NCBI GenBank assembly: GCA_044507695.1 | Contig: JBIQJD010000003.1 | Location: forward strand, 62,001-126,000 | Length of the DNA stretch: 64,000 bases | Reading direction: 5' to 3' | Origin: JBIQJD01 sp044507695 | GTDB lineage: Bacteria > Bacteroidota > Ignavibacteria > Ignavibacteriales > Ignavibacteriaceae | In this document: piece after piece, positions 8,220 to 17,877 of the stretch | Layout: every line of letters begins with the position of its first letter | How positions within the stretch are numbered: the first letter of the stretch is position 1 | Program-made: the position numbers and the translations under genes | The notes under the pieces: model-generated | Database searches by the model: none | Told to the model about the DNA's origin: nothing | What the model saw: only the letters and a program-made list of their open reading frames with translations

Positions 8220-10442
8220 TTGAGTGAAATCAAAAAAATGATCCGCGGCAAAAAATTTTTATCAGCATTGCTCATCTTCATCCTTATGTTTGATCTGCTG
8301 CTGCTTTTTTTCCCGCTTAGTTCTGTTTTTGGATATGAATTTTCAGCACTAAATTCAATTGTAATTGTGGTGCTTACCGGAGTTTTTACTATTCATCTTT
8401 ATAGAAATGCAGTTCCGGATAATCTTATATCAAATAGATTAACAATTACTTCTTCCATACTCTTATCCATTCCACTAATTATAGGAAGCTTAATTTCAAT
8501 ATTTGGATTAAGCTGTTCATTTACAGATGGTTTACTCTTCTACATTTTTATAACAATTCCCGCCGCTGTTATCGGGTGTTCCCTTGGATTAATTTCATTT
8601 TCAATCTCTAAAAAATTTGGGTACGTTGTTTTTTCAATTTTATTTCTTCTGATTGCTCTAATTCCCGCTGCAGAGATTTATATTTTTCCGCAGGTATATT
8701 TTTACAATCCATTTATTGGTTTCTTTCCCGGAACAATTTATGATGAAGCTTTAAGTATTAACAGCTCAATCATTCTGTACCGGTTTATTAACCTGTTCTA
8801 TTTCGGAATAGTTTTTATTCTGCTGAAAAAATTTCATTCCCGGAAAATTAATTTTTCAAAATGGATAATTATTTCCTCATCAGCACTTTCTGCGGTAATT
8901 TTCCTTATTGCTTCACCTTATCTCGGATTCAGTACATCTGATTCCACACTTCAAACAGAATTAAGCGGATATATTGAAACAGAACATTTTAAAATTCATT
9001 ATTCAGAAAAGATTGAGGAAAAATTAATCTACGCGGCAATTGTTCATCATGAATATTATTACAATGAACTTTCCGGATTTTTTAATATCAAACCGAAAGA
9101 AAAAATTACATCATACATTTTCAGTAGCTCTCATCAAAAAGGGAAACTATTTGGTGCTGAAAATGCGGATGTAGCCAAACCGTGGCTGAATCAAATTTAT
9201 ACTAATATTAATAACTACAGCCTGACTCTTAAACATGAAATAGCTCATGTATTTACGCGTGAATTTGGAACCGGAATATTTAAAATTGCTGATGGATTTA
9301 ATCCTGCATTAATTGAAGGGATTGCTTCTGCTGCTGATCCGGTTTATGATGAAAACAGGATTGAATATCTAGCAGCAGTTGCATATCAGAATGGATATAA
9401 AGCAAGCATTCAAAATTTATTTGGTTATGTAAATTTCTTTTCCGGAGCTTCAACGCTCTCATACATTTATTCCGGTGCTTTTGTAAAATTTCTTATAGAT
9501 AATTATGGAATTGTAAAATTTAAAAAGCTTTATTCCAATCTGGATTTTGAAAATGCTTACAAGAAATCTCTGCCTGAACTTGAAAAAGAATTTTATTCGA
9601 TTATAAAATCAATTCCCGCTTCAGGCAAAGAACATACTGCACATTATTACTTCGGAAGAAAATCTATATTTCAGAAAGTCTGCCCGAGATATGTTGCAGA
9701 CAGAATGAAGGAAGCCGCAGAACTATTCAGCAATAATTTATTTGAGGAATCCGCCGGAATTTTTAGCGATCTTTATAAGGTTAGTGCAAGTTATTCTCCG
9801 CTAATCGGATGGATAAATTCCCTGGAAAAAATTAATGAATTGAACAAAGCAGACAGCATATTAACATCAGAAATAGAGGGATTCAAAAATTCAGCTTACT
9901 ACTATAATTTAGAATTAAAACTTGCAGATTTATCTGCTTTGCAAAATAACAGTGCACGTGCGGAATCATTATATAGCACGCTAATTATTCAAAATCCGGA
10001 AAGAAGATTATTTTATCTTTCAAACCTTAGGAAAAATCTTCTGTCAAATCCTGCAAGATTAAAAATTTATCTATCCGGAAATGAATTTAACAAGTACATT
10101 ATTTTGCGTGAGCTGAATAAAACCAGTTATGATTACTATTCATTTCCAGTTCTTGCAGATTTATCATGCGTGTTAAAAGAAGATTTTGATTTATTCCTGA
10201 AGCAGTTCTCTCATACAATTATTGTAAGAGATTATTCTGAAGCATACGCAGTTTATTCATTATCAAAATTCTTTGCGGAGAATCTGGATTTTAACCGTGC
10301 AAGTAAAATGGCAGCATTGGCACTGAGATACAGAAATATTGATCAGAATTTCACTTATATTCTGGAGAGCAATTTTAAGAAAATGGAATGGTTCAGACTA
10401 AATGCTGAAAAAATTTTAAATAAGATTTCAAATGCAGAATGA
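8220..10442 (+). CDS. membrane-anchored HEXXH (gluzincin) metallopeptidase with helical-repeat C-terminus
   Basis: The protein has about 740 residues. The first 240 or so form roughly seven hydrophobic spans. A soluble domain follows, holding HEIAH at residues 339-343 and Glu366 in ALIEGIAS, the zinc ligands and catalytic glutamate expected of a gluzincin of the peptidase MA-like kind. From about residue 480 the sequence becomes alpha-helical and TPR-like (AAELFSNNLFEESAGIFSDLY and later pairs). The start is uncertain: the TTG at 8220 is 14 bases after GGAGGG, while an ATG at 8238 lacks a clear site. Substrate and function are unknown. It is followed by an AI-2E-family permease with a 4-base ATGA overlap. 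Confidence 0.8.
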   Translation: MSEIKKMIRGKKFLSALLIFILMFDLLLLFFPLSSVFGYEFSALNSIVIVVLTGVFTIHLYRNAVPDNLISNRLTITSSILLSIPLIIGSLISIFGLSCSFTDGLLFYIFITIPAAVIGCSLGLISFSISKKFGYVVFSILFLLIALIPAAEIYIFPQVYFYNPFIGFFPGTIYDEALSINSSIILYRFINLFYFGIVFILLKKFHSRKINFSKWIIISSSALSAVIFLIASPYLGFSTSDSTLQTELSGYIETEHFKIHYSEKIEEKLIYAAIVHHEYYYNELSGFFNIKPKEKITSYIFSSSHQKGKLFGAENADVAKPWLNQIYTNINNYSLTLKHEIAHVFTREFGTGIFKIADGFNPALIEGIASAADPVYDENRIEYLAAVAYQNGYKASIQNLFGYVNFFSGASTLSYIYSGAFVKFLIDNYGIVKFKKLYSNLDFENAYKKSLPELEKEFYSIIKSIPASGKEHTAHYYFGRKSIFQKVCPRYVADRMKEAAELFSNNLFEESAGIFSDLYKVSASYSPLIGWINSLEKINELNKADSILTSEIEGFKNSAYYYNLELKLADLSALQNNSARAESLYSTLIIQNPERRLFYLSNLRKNLLSNPARLKIYLSGNEFNKYIILRELNKTSYDYYSFPVLADLSCVLKEDFDLFLKQFSHTIIVRDYSEAYAVYSLSKFFAENLDFNRASKMAALALRYRNIDQNFTYILESNFKKMEWFRLNAEKILNKISNAE

Positions 10443-11530
10443 ACTCAACAGATAAAATATTAAGCAACACAAGAATATCTGCATACTTTCTTGGCTTTAT
10501 AACTTTTGTGTTGATCGTTTATATTTTAGCAGCGTTAAGAGCTATTCTAATCCCTGTTACAATTGCTGTGATGTTAACTTTTCTTTTTCATCCGCTCTTA
10601 AAATATCTTAAGAAATACAAAATACCGAAGTGGATAACAATCATTTTTCTTTTCCTTTTTCTGATAAGTATGAACTACCTTCTTGTACTTATCATCGCTT
10701 CAAATGTTGAGACATTCCAGGACAAGCTTGAAATATATTCTTCCAATCTTTCAACATACATTCAACAGTTACTTGAACCTTTCAATTTCAGCTTGAGAGA
10801 ACTTGCTGAGATGACCGGCGTTAAAACTGATGATTTCCAGATTGGCAATATTTTTCACCGGCTGTTTGAATCCGGAGTGATTACAAATGTTTTCAATTCA
10901 ACCATTTCATTGCTTGGTGATTTCTTTATCTCCGTAATCTTTTGGGTATTTATGATTATGGGCAAAGAAAAATTTGATGCAAGATTGAAAATTGCTTTTG
11001 CCGAAAGAGGAGAAATTATTTCAAAAAATGTAACGAATATTGATGAACAACTTCAGGCTTATATTTTTATTAAAACACTTATCAGTTTGGGAACCGGATT
11101 AGTTACAACAATTATTCTTTTAATTTATGGAATTGATTTTGCAATCATCTGGGGACTTCTTGCATTCATCTTAAATTACATTCCAAATATCGGTTCATTG
11201 ATTGCAACCATTGCACCAATATTAATTGCTTTTCTTGAATTTGGCTTTGGCTTCAAAACAATTTCTTTGGGAGTCTTATTATTAGTAACTCAAAACGTTT
11301 TCGGAAATTTTTTAGAACCGCATTATATGGGAAGGCAAATGGACCTCAGTCCGGTGTTTGTATTATTCTCATTAATCTTCTGGGGATGGATTTGGGGAAT
11401 TGTTGGAATGTTTCTTGCCGTACCAATTGCAGCGTTCATTAAAATTCTTTTCTCAAACATTGAACCTTTAAAACCTATTGCAATAATTATGGGAACAAAA
11501 GCTTCTGTTAATGGCACACTACCGGAATAA
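10439..11530 (+). CDS. AI-2E family (PerM/TqsA-like) membrane protein, copy 1
   Basis: This 363-residue inner-membrane protein has about seven or eight spans with the two N-terminal hydrophobic hairpins typical of the family (LGFITFVLIVYIL, then LIPVTIAVMLTFLFHPLL). It also carries the conserved C-terminal region FLEPHYMGRQMDLSPVFVLFSLIFWGWIWG and the closing AVPIAAFIKILFSNIEPLKP. Family members export varied small molecules or act as Na+/H+ antiporters; autoinducer export cannot be read from the sequence. The ATG overlaps the stop of the metallopeptidase gene by four bases, so the two are translationally coupled. A paralogue follows after a 77-base gap. Confidence 0.88.
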   Translation: MNSTDKILSNTRISAYFLGFITFVLIVYILAALRAILIPVTIAVMLTFLFHPLLKYLKKYKIPKWITIIFLFLFLISMNYLLVLIIASNVETFQDKLEIYSSNLSTYIQQLLEPFNFSLRELAEMTGVKTDDFQIGNIFHRLFESGVITNVFNSTISLLGDFFISVIFWVFMIMGKEKFDARLKIAFAERGEIISKNVTNIDEQLQAYIFIKTLISLGTGLVTTIILLIYGIDFAIIWGLLAFILNYIPNIGSLIATIAPILIAFLEFGFGFKTISLGVLLLVTQNVFGNFLEPHYMGRQMDLSPVFVLFSLIFWGWIWGIVGMFLAVPIAAFIKILFSNIEPLKPIAIIMGTKASVNGTLPE

Positions 11531-11607
11531 CTTAGTTGCTTATTTCACATCCTTATAAAAAATAAAATCTGATATTTAGTTAAAAAGAAAAATCATGTAG
11601 GATTTAA

Positions 11608-12735
11608 ATGAATGCAGCAATGCGTGATACTGCTGATTATACAAAGTTCATTGCGTTTTTTTTAGGATTCATTTGTTTCGTTGTTCTTGTTTTCATACTA
11701 ATGAGTTTGAAAGAAATACTTGTGCCTGTAACTATTGCAGTATTCCTTACATTACTATTTCATCCTGTGGTTGAAATTCTGCACGGCTACAAAGTACCAA
11801 AATGGCTCAGCATTATTTTGATTCTATTACTAATCACAACTCTATATTATTTACTTATTCTTTTGCTTCTCCCGGAAATAAATATTCTTCCGCAGCGTAT
11901 TTCAGATTATGTTCAAAGCATTCTTCCCGGAATACAGAAAGCTTTACAGCCTCTTAATATTTCCGTTACTGAACTTTCTCAAATAATAGGAATTAATCTT
12001 GAGCAGTTCAGGAGAGAAGAGGAAGTGGTAGAAAATATTGTTAAGGAAGGAATAGCTGGCAAATCTTTAGTATCAATTACATCTCTTATGGCTGATTTAA
12101 CTTTTACACTAATATTCTGGTCATTTATGATTGCCGGAAAGAAAAAATTTGAACTGAGACTTCAAAAAGCATTTAGTGAAAACAGGCGGGAAGTTATTCA
12201 TACAATTACCACAATTGATGAACAGATGCAGTATTTCATTTTACTTGAATCGATAATCGGACTTGCTTTTGGCACATTTGTTTCAGTACTGTTAAAATTA
12301 AACGGAATTGAGTTTGCAATCCTCTTTGGCTTCTTGGCATTTATACTTAACTTTATACCTAAAATCGGCGTTGTAATTGGAGCGCTTCTGCCGCTCATCT
12401 ATACAATATTAGGATACGGTTTTTCGCTGCAGACAATAGTTGTAATAGTTTGTCTGGCATTAGCAGTTTTTATAATTGCAAAATATGTAGAGCCTCATTT
12501 CCTCGGGAAATATATTAATCTCAGCCCGGTATTTGTTTTATTCTCATTAATTTTTTGGGGATGGATTTGGGGAATTGCGGGACTTTACCTGGCTTTTCCG
12601 ATTGCAGCGGTAATAAAAATATTTTTCAGCAATATTGAATCACTAAGACCTCTTGCTATAATTATCGGCAGCAGGGTTCAACTTCAAAAGGATGTATTAT
12701 TAAGTGATAACGGATCTCACGAAAAAGTTACATAG
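11608..12735 (+). CDS. AI-2E family (PerM/TqsA-like) membrane protein, copy 2
   Basis: This 375-residue paralogue of the preceding gene aligns along its length, with the same LGFICFVVLVFIL, LVPVTIAVFLTLLFHPVV, NLSPVFVLFSLIFWGWIWG and PIAAVIKIFFSNIESLRP segments. The two are clearly homologous but much diverged in the central periplasmic or helical part (residues 80-170), so the duplication is old or the copies have different substrates. An extra 15 residues or so at the C-terminus overlap the next reading frame by 32 bases. Membrane location and family are well supported; substrate is unknown. Confidence 0.88.
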   Translation: MNAAMRDTADYTKFIAFFLGFICFVVLVFILMSLKEILVPVTIAVFLTLLFHPVVEILHGYKVPKWLSIILILLLITTLYYLLILLLLPEINILPQRISDYVQSILPGIQKALQPLNISVTELSQIIGINLEQFRREEEVVENIVKEGIAGKSLVSITSLMADLTFTLIFWSFMIAGKKKFELRLQKAFSENRREVIHTITTIDEQMQYFILLESIIGLAFGTFVSVLLKLNGIEFAILFGFLAFILNFIPKIGVVIGALLPLIYTILGYGFSLQTIVVIVCLALAVFIIAKYVEPHFLGKYINLSPVFVLFSLIFWGWIWGIAGLYLAFPIAAVIKIFFSNIESLRPLAIIIGSRVQLQKDVLLSDNGSHEKVT

Positions 12736-14107
12736 CTTCGCTTTTCTTTCTGCAGCACAGGAAGCTGCAGCTAATTTAAATGTTAAAATTTTTATTGTTG
12801 GCGGATTTGTTCGTGATCTGATTTTAGGCAAAGAAAAAAAAGAAATTGATTTTCTTGTTATTGGTGATGGAATTGAATTTGCAAATGCTTATGCAAAACT
12901 GCTCGGAATAAAACGCGTTTCGGTATTTAAAAATTTTGGAACTGCACACTTTGTTTATAATGATTTTAATCTTGAATTTGTTGGCGCAAGAAGTGAATCA
13001 TACAGCCGCAACAGCCGCAAACCTGAAGTTAAATCAGCAACATTTGAAGAAGATATAAGCAGGCGTGATTTTACAATGAACACTCTTGCAGTTTCACTTA
13101 ATGATGATTTTGGAAAACTAATTGATATCTATAACGGCCTTTCTGATATTCAGAATAAAATAATAAAAACACCGGTTGATCCTAAAATTACTTTTAATGA
13201 TGATCCGCTAAGAATTTTACGCGCGTACAGGTTCGCATCTCAATTAAATTTCCAGGTTGATCCATCAATTAATGAAGCATCTTCATTATTAAGAGAGAGA
13301 TTAAAAATAGTTTCACCTGAAAGAATTACAGATGAATTTCTGAAAATTCTTAAATCACCTCAGCCTTCAACTGGATTGAAACTTCTTTTCCACTCCGGAG
13401 TTCTTGAGATAATTTTTCCTGAGATTGCAAATCTTGCCGGAGTTGATCAGCGAAAAGATTATCATCATAAAGATGTATTCTTTCATACCTGCCAGGTTGT
13501 TGATAATATTTCGAAAGCTGCAGATAATGTCTGGCTGCGCTTTGCAGCACTTGTTCATGATATTGCAAAACCGCAGACAAAAAAATTTGTTGAAGGAGTT
13601 GGATGGACATTTCACGGACACGAAGAACTCGGTGCAAGAATGATGAAATCTATTTTTAAGAGAATGAGGCTTCCGTTATCAAAATTGGAGTATGTTGAAA
13701 AACTAATCAGGCTTCATCTCCGCCCGATTGCTTTATCAAAAGAAGAAGTAACAGATTCAGCAATCAGAAGATTAATTGTTTCTGCAGGAGAAGATCTTGA
13801 TGATCTGATTACTCTTTGCCGTGCTGATATTACAAGTAAAAATCCCGATAAGGTAAATCGTTATCTTGAAAATTATGAAAACGTAATGGCAAAGGTTTGG
13901 GAGGTTGAAGAGAAGGATAAATTGAGAGCTTTTCAATCTCCGGTTCGGGGTGAAACTATAATGGAAGTATGCGGTTTAAAGCCGTCAAAAAAAGTTGGGG
14001 AGATAAAATCAGCTATTGAAGAAGCAATACTTGATGGAAAAATTGGCAACAATTATGATGAGGCTTATGAATATCTTTTAAAGATAAAAGACAAGTTCTT
14101 AGATTAA
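12704..14107 (+). CDS. cca: CCA-adding-type tRNA nucleotidyltransferase with HD domain
   Basis: This class II nucleotidyltransferase is likely to build or repair the 3' CCA end of tRNAs. Both tRNAs in this window lack encoded CCA, which fits a need for it. The 467-residue protein shows GGFVRDLILG at the N-terminus, a basic RRDFTMNTLA segment, NDDPLRILRAYRFA, and an HD domain (HHKDVFFHTCQVVDN, then FAALVHDIAKP). The usual DxD metal pair reads EID (KKEIDFLVIG), a conservative change of the first Asp to Glu. The GTG at 12704 is taken as start and overlaps the upstream permease gene. Poly(A) polymerase or a split CC/A activity cannot be excluded. Confidence 0.87.
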   Translation: MITDLTKKLHSFAFLSAAQEAAANLNVKIFIVGGFVRDLILGKEKKEIDFLVIGDGIEFANAYAKLLGIKRVSVFKNFGTAHFVYNDFNLEFVGARSESYSRNSRKPEVKSATFEEDISRRDFTMNTLAVSLNDDFGKLIDIYNGLSDIQNKIIKTPVDPKITFNDDPLRILRAYRFASQLNFQVDPSINEASSLLRERLKIVSPERITDEFLKILKSPQPSTGLKLLFHSGVLEIIFPEIANLAGVDQRKDYHHKDVFFHTCQVVDNISKAADNVWLRFAALVHDIAKPQTKKFVEGVGWTFHGHEELGARMMKSIFKRMRLPLSKLEYVEKLIRLHLRPIALSKEEVTDSAIRRLIVSAGEDLDDLITLCRADITSKNPDKVNRYLENYENVMAKVWEVEEKDKLRAFQSPVRGETIMEVCGLKPSKKVGEIKSAIEEAILDGKIGNNYDEAYEYLLKIKDKFLD

Positions 14108-14399
14108 GCTGTTTTACTGTTTCTAACTGTTTTCATTTTCTTTTTTTATAAGATTAGAAATATGGATTCACAATTCAGATTACCTGTAAAGATTTATCAT
14201 CCGCTGTGCAACCGCACATGTAATTATTCTACCGTCTGTATATAAAAGCGAATAATGAAAGGTTGAGTTAATATTTTTGTCTCAACTATGTTACTGAAAT
14301 TAAATAAATTACACGGACATCTTTAAAGTTCTTGTATAATTTTCTTAATTAAAACCAGTTAACTTTTTAATTTCCTGAAATTAAATCCGGAGAAAATAA
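14108..14399. other. 292-base intergenic region
   Basis: No open reading frame with a ribosome-binding site is visible on either strand. The region is AT-rich with several T-runs shortly after the nucleotidyltransferase stop, but no strong hairpin. It presumably holds the promoter of the export operon starting at 14400; no confident promoter match was found. Confidence 0.5.
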
Positions 14400-15758
14400 A
14401 TGCGATTATTCTTTAGCTTTCTGTATCTGATAATTTTTACAGCAGCTTTATATCCTCAAAAATCATTATCACTTGATGAAGCAATAAAAATTGCTTTGCA
14501 AAGAAATACTACTCTGGAAAAAGCAGAAAATAACATTAAAACATTTGAGGCAAACAAACTTGCAGCTTACGGAAATCTTATGCCAAATATTGGGGCATCC
14601 GGCGGCTTTAACTGGAACCGCCGTCAGCAGGCTGCAATTTCTGAAACAAGAATTATTAATGGTATTCCGATTACCATTGAATCAGATGCTACAACTTCCG
14701 AAGTAAGAACCTATGATGCCAACATTGGTTACAACTGGACTTTGTTTGATGGACTTTCAAACATTGCAAATGTTTCAAGATCAGATAATAATCTGAAATC
14801 AGCAGAGTATACAATAATGAGGGTAAAACAGGATGTTGTTTTTCAGACGATCAGTTTATACTATGATGTTATAAATGCAAGGCAATTACTTAAAGTTAAA
14901 GAAGATGATTTGAAAAGATTTCAGAAAAATCTTGAAACAACTACAGAAAGAAATAAGCTTGGCGCTGTAACTCTTGCGGATGTGTATGCCCAGCAGGTTC
15001 AGGTTGGCAACGCTGAACTTGAAGTAATAAGAACAAAAAATTTACTTGAAACTGCAAAGGCAAATCTGTTATACTTCCTTGGTCTTGATGTTCTTGAAGA
15101 ATACAATTTTGCAGATTCTTTAACTGATCAGGAAAAGAATTTGCTTGATGACAGAATTAGTGAAGATTATACAAATTTAACGGAGCTTGTTAATCTCGCT
15201 TTGGAAACAAGACCGGACTATAAAAGCAGAAAGTATGATTTGGAAAGCGCAGAAGATGCGGTTACAATGGCATGGGGAGGATATCTTCCAACATTATCAA
15301 GCAGCGGTGGATTTGGTTCCAGCGCAAACTCATTGGATCAGCTTTTTGAATCAAAAGGATATTCTTTCGGATTAAGTCTGAACATTCCAATCTTCTCCGG
15401 CTTTGCGGTTGATAACCAGGTTCAGCAGGCTAAAGTACTATCAGAAAATACTGCAGTTGAACTTGTTGAGCTTGAAAGAGCAATTAAAAGAGATATTCAA
15501 ACTGCATTTTTAAATTTGCAGGCTGCAGAAAAAGCATTGGAGGTTGGTGAAAGAAATGTGATTGCTGCAGAGGAAAATCAGAAAATAGAAGAAGAAAAAT
15601 ATAATCTTGGTTCCGGTACAATTCTGAATGTGCTTGTTGCAAATGCTGAATATACAAACGCAGTTACAAACTACATCAATGCACAGTTCGATTATTTGAG
15701 ATTAAGTGAAGAGTTGAAATATCAGCTCGGTAATCTTGATTATTCCATGTATGAATGA
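14400..15758 (+). CDS. TolC-family outer-membrane efflux protein
   Basis: This 452-residue outer-membrane channel has a signal peptide ending near ALYPQ. Two OEP repeats follow, starting LSLDEAIKIALQRN and LVNLALETRPDYKSRKYDL. The long helical stretches and the Gly/Ser-rich strand segments (GASGGFNWNRR, SSSGGFGSSAN) fit the coiled-coil tunnel and barrel. It is the first gene of an operon that continues with a periplasmic adaptor, an ABC ATPase and MacB-like permeases, so the whole forms a MacAB-TolC-like exporter. GGAG upstream gives a proper ribosome-binding site. The exported compound is unknown. Confidence 0.92.
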   Translation: MRLFFSFLYLIIFTAALYPQKSLSLDEAIKIALQRNTTLEKAENNIKTFEANKLAAYGNLMPNIGASGGFNWNRRQQAAISETRIINGIPITIESDATTSEVRTYDANIGYNWTLFDGLSNIANVSRSDNNLKSAEYTIMRVKQDVVFQTISLYYDVINARQLLKVKEDDLKRFQKNLETTTERNKLGAVTLADVYAQQVQVGNAELEVIRTKNLLETAKANLLYFLGLDVLEEYNFADSLTDQEKNLLDDRISEDYTNLTELVNLALETRPDYKSRKYDLESAEDAVTMAWGGYLPTLSSSGGFGSSANSLDQLFESKGYSFGLSLNIPIFSGFAVDNQVQQAKVLSENTAVELVELERAIKRDIQTAFLNLQAAEKALEVGERNVIAAEENQKIEEEKYNLGSGTILNVLVANAEYTNAVTNYINAQFDYLRLSEELKYQLGNLDYSMYE

Positions 15759-15802
15759 TCATCAACTAAGATTTTAAATAAATTTAATAATAGGAGTATT
15801 CC

Positions 15803-17077
15803 ATGGCGAATGGGAAACAAAAAAAATCGAAGAAGAAAGTAATTATATTCGGCGGACTCGGGCTGCTTGTTGTTGTATTAATTCTGATTGCATTTCTTGG
15901 CGGAAGCAAGGAAGAAATAATTGCTGTTCAGGTTGAAGAAGTAATTAAGAGAGACATTACCCAGACAGTTGCCGCAACCGGAAAAATTGATCCGGAGTTT
16001 AAAGTTGTAATTACTCCTGAGGTAACCGGTGAAGTTGTTAATCTGCCGGTAAAAGAAGGAGACAAAGTTAAGAAAGGTGATCTTCTCTTAAAAATAAAAC
16101 CAGATGTTTACATCGCTCAAAAGGAACGTGCGGAAGCAAATCTTGCATCTGCAAAATCTACCCTTGCAATGAGAAAAGCGGAACTTGATAAAGTGAATTC
16201 TGACTTCAAAAGAATAAAAGAACTCCATTCCAAAGGTCTTGCAAGTGATGCAGAACTTGAAACAATTGAAAGCACATATCTTCAGGCAGAAGCAGCTTAT
16301 CATGGTGCGCAGGCAAATGTTGCACAGGCAGAAGCATCTCTTCGTGAATCAAATGAAGAGTTGTACAAAACAACAATTTATTCACCAATGGATGGTACTA
16401 TTACACAATTAAACATTGAGCAGGGTGAAAGAGTTTTGGGCAGCGGATTCAGCCAGGGTACTAATATAATGACTGTTGCAGATCTCGGAAATATGGAAGC
16501 AGTTGTTGATGTTGATGAAAATGATGTTGTACTGGTTTCTATCGGTGATACCGCTAAAATTAAAGTTGATGCTTTTGGTGATAAAGAATTTAAAGGTGTT
16601 GTAACAGAAATCGGAAACAGTGCACAAACTGCAGGATTGGGTACACAGGAACAGGTAGTTAATTTCAGCGTTCGAATTAAATTAATTGATCCAGATCCGA
16701 ATTTAAGGCCGGGAATGTCTTGCAACGCAGATATTGAAACAGAAACCCATTTTGATGTATTGAGTGTTCCTATTCAAAGCGTTACTGCACGTTCAGGCAG
16801 CGCAATTCCATCTGATGATCAGGAATCAACTCCGCCCGCTCCTCAAACAAATACTAAGCCAAAAGAGATTGTTTTTGTTGTTGAGAATGGAAAAGCAAAA
16901 TCAGTTGAGGTTGAAACTTCAATAAGTGATGATAATTATATTGAAATTACTTCCGGCCTTGAAGGCGGCGAGAAAGTTGTGAGCGGAAGTTATAGGGCAA
17001 TTTCAAGAGAACTTTCTGATGGTGCAAATGTTCGTGTTGAGGGAAAAGGAAAACCTCAGCTCGCTAATAAAAATTAA
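15803..17077 (+). CDS. MacA/HlyD-type periplasmic adaptor
   Basis: This 424-residue adaptor has a positively charged start, one N-terminal span (VIIFGGLGLLVVVLILIAFLGG), a biotinyl-lipoyl-like half motif (VVNLPVKEGDKVKKGDLLLKI), a helical hairpin rich in Ala and Glu (residues 105-180), the second lipoyl half (IYSPMDGTITQL) and a beta-barrel domain. A Pro-rich linker (about residues 335-355) interrupts the membrane-proximal domain. It should bridge the downstream ABC permeases to the upstream TolC channel. TAGGAG lies 7 bases before the ATG. It is 44 bases after the TolC gene and 15 before the ATPase. Confidence 0.93.
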   Translation: MANGKQKKSKKKVIIFGGLGLLVVVLILIAFLGGSKEEIIAVQVEEVIKRDITQTVAATGKIDPEFKVVITPEVTGEVVNLPVKEGDKVKKGDLLLKIKPDVYIAQKERAEANLASAKSTLAMRKAELDKVNSDFKRIKELHSKGLASDAELETIESTYLQAEAAYHGAQANVAQAEASLRESNEELYKTTIYSPMDGTITQLNIEQGERVLGSGFSQGTNIMTVADLGNMEAVVDVDENDVVLVSIGDTAKIKVDAFGDKEFKGVVTEIGNSAQTAGLGTQEQVVNFSVRIKLIDPDPNLRPGMSCNADIETETHFDVLSVPIQSVTARSGSAIPSDDQESTPPAPQTNTKPKEIVFVVENGKAKSVEVETSISDDNYIEITSGLEGGEKVVSGSYRAISRELSDGANVRVEGKGKPQLANKN

Positions 17078-17092
17078 TAAACGGAATAAGAG

Positions 17093-17812
17093 ATGAACAT
17101 TATTAATATTGAACATATCTCAAAGGTTTATCAGGTAGGTGCGGAAGAAGTTCACGCTCTGAGAGATGTATCTCTTACGATCAACAAAAATGAATACGTT
17201 GCTATCATGGGCCCTTCCGGTTCCGGAAAATCAACCTTAATGAATATGCTTGGCTGTCTCGATACACCTACTGCAGGTAAATATGAATTTACCGGAGTGA
17301 ATGTAAGCCAGATGACAGATAATGATCTGGCCAAAATCAGAAATAAAGAAATCGGATTTGTGTTCCAGACTTTTAATCTTCTATCAAGAAGCGATGCACT
17401 CCACAACGTTGAGCTTCCATTGATTTATGCGGGAGTTCCTGCAAGTGAAAGAAGGGAAAGAGCGGCGCAGGCTTTGGCCGATGTTGGTCTTGGTGATCGT
17501 ATGCATCATAAACCGAATGAACTTTCCGGCGGACAAAGACAGCGTGTAGCAATTGCGCGTGCGCTTGTTACAAATCCCTCTATCATTCTTGCTGATGAAC
17601 CTACCGGTAATCTTGATTCAAAAACTGGTGAAGAAATTATGGTACTCTTTAATGAGATTTACGAGAAAGGAAATACAATCATTCTTGTAACTCATGAAGA
17701 ATACATTGCTGAGCATGCCGCTAGAATTATAAGAATTAAAGACGGATTGATCGAATCGGATAAACCGGTAGAGAACAGGTATATTCCTAAACTTAAAGTG
17801 GCAGCAGAATAA
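17093..17812 (+). CDS. MacB/LolD-type ABC transporter ATP-binding protein
   Basis: This 239-residue cytoplasmic ATPase has Walker A GPSGSGKST, signature LSGGQRQR, Walker B IILADEP and the D-loop GNLDSKTG. The family is the MacB/LolD/FtsE group that works with FtsX-like mechanotransmission permeases. Unlike E. coli MacB, ATPase and permease are separate genes here, as is common in Bacteroidota and relatives. It sits 15 bases after the adaptor gene and 65 before the first permease. It probably serves all three permeases that follow, as no other ATPase is present. Confidence 0.95.
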   Translation: MNIINIEHISKVYQVGAEEVHALRDVSLTINKNEYVAIMGPSGSGKSTLMNMLGCLDTPTAGKYEFTGVNVSQMTDNDLAKIRNKEIGFVFQTFNLLSRSDALHNVELPLIYAGVPASERRERAAQALADVGLGDRMHHKPNELSGGQRQRVAIARALVTNPSIILADEPTGNLDSKTGEEIMVLFNEIYEKGNTIILVTHEEYIAEHAARIIRIKDGLIESDKPVENRYIPKLKVAAE

Positions 17813-17877
17813 AAACGATTTTGGGTTTGAACGGGCAATGTAATTAATACATTGTATAATTTATTTGTGAGCGTTTT

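Noticed and set aside
13005..13022. Short direct repeat encoding Ser-Arg-Asn
   Set aside because: Only two copies of a 9-base unit within a coding region; no array structure.
13350..13643. Open frames on both strands inside the CCA-type enzyme gene
   Set aside because: They lie within the conserved HD domain coding sequence and have no independent support.
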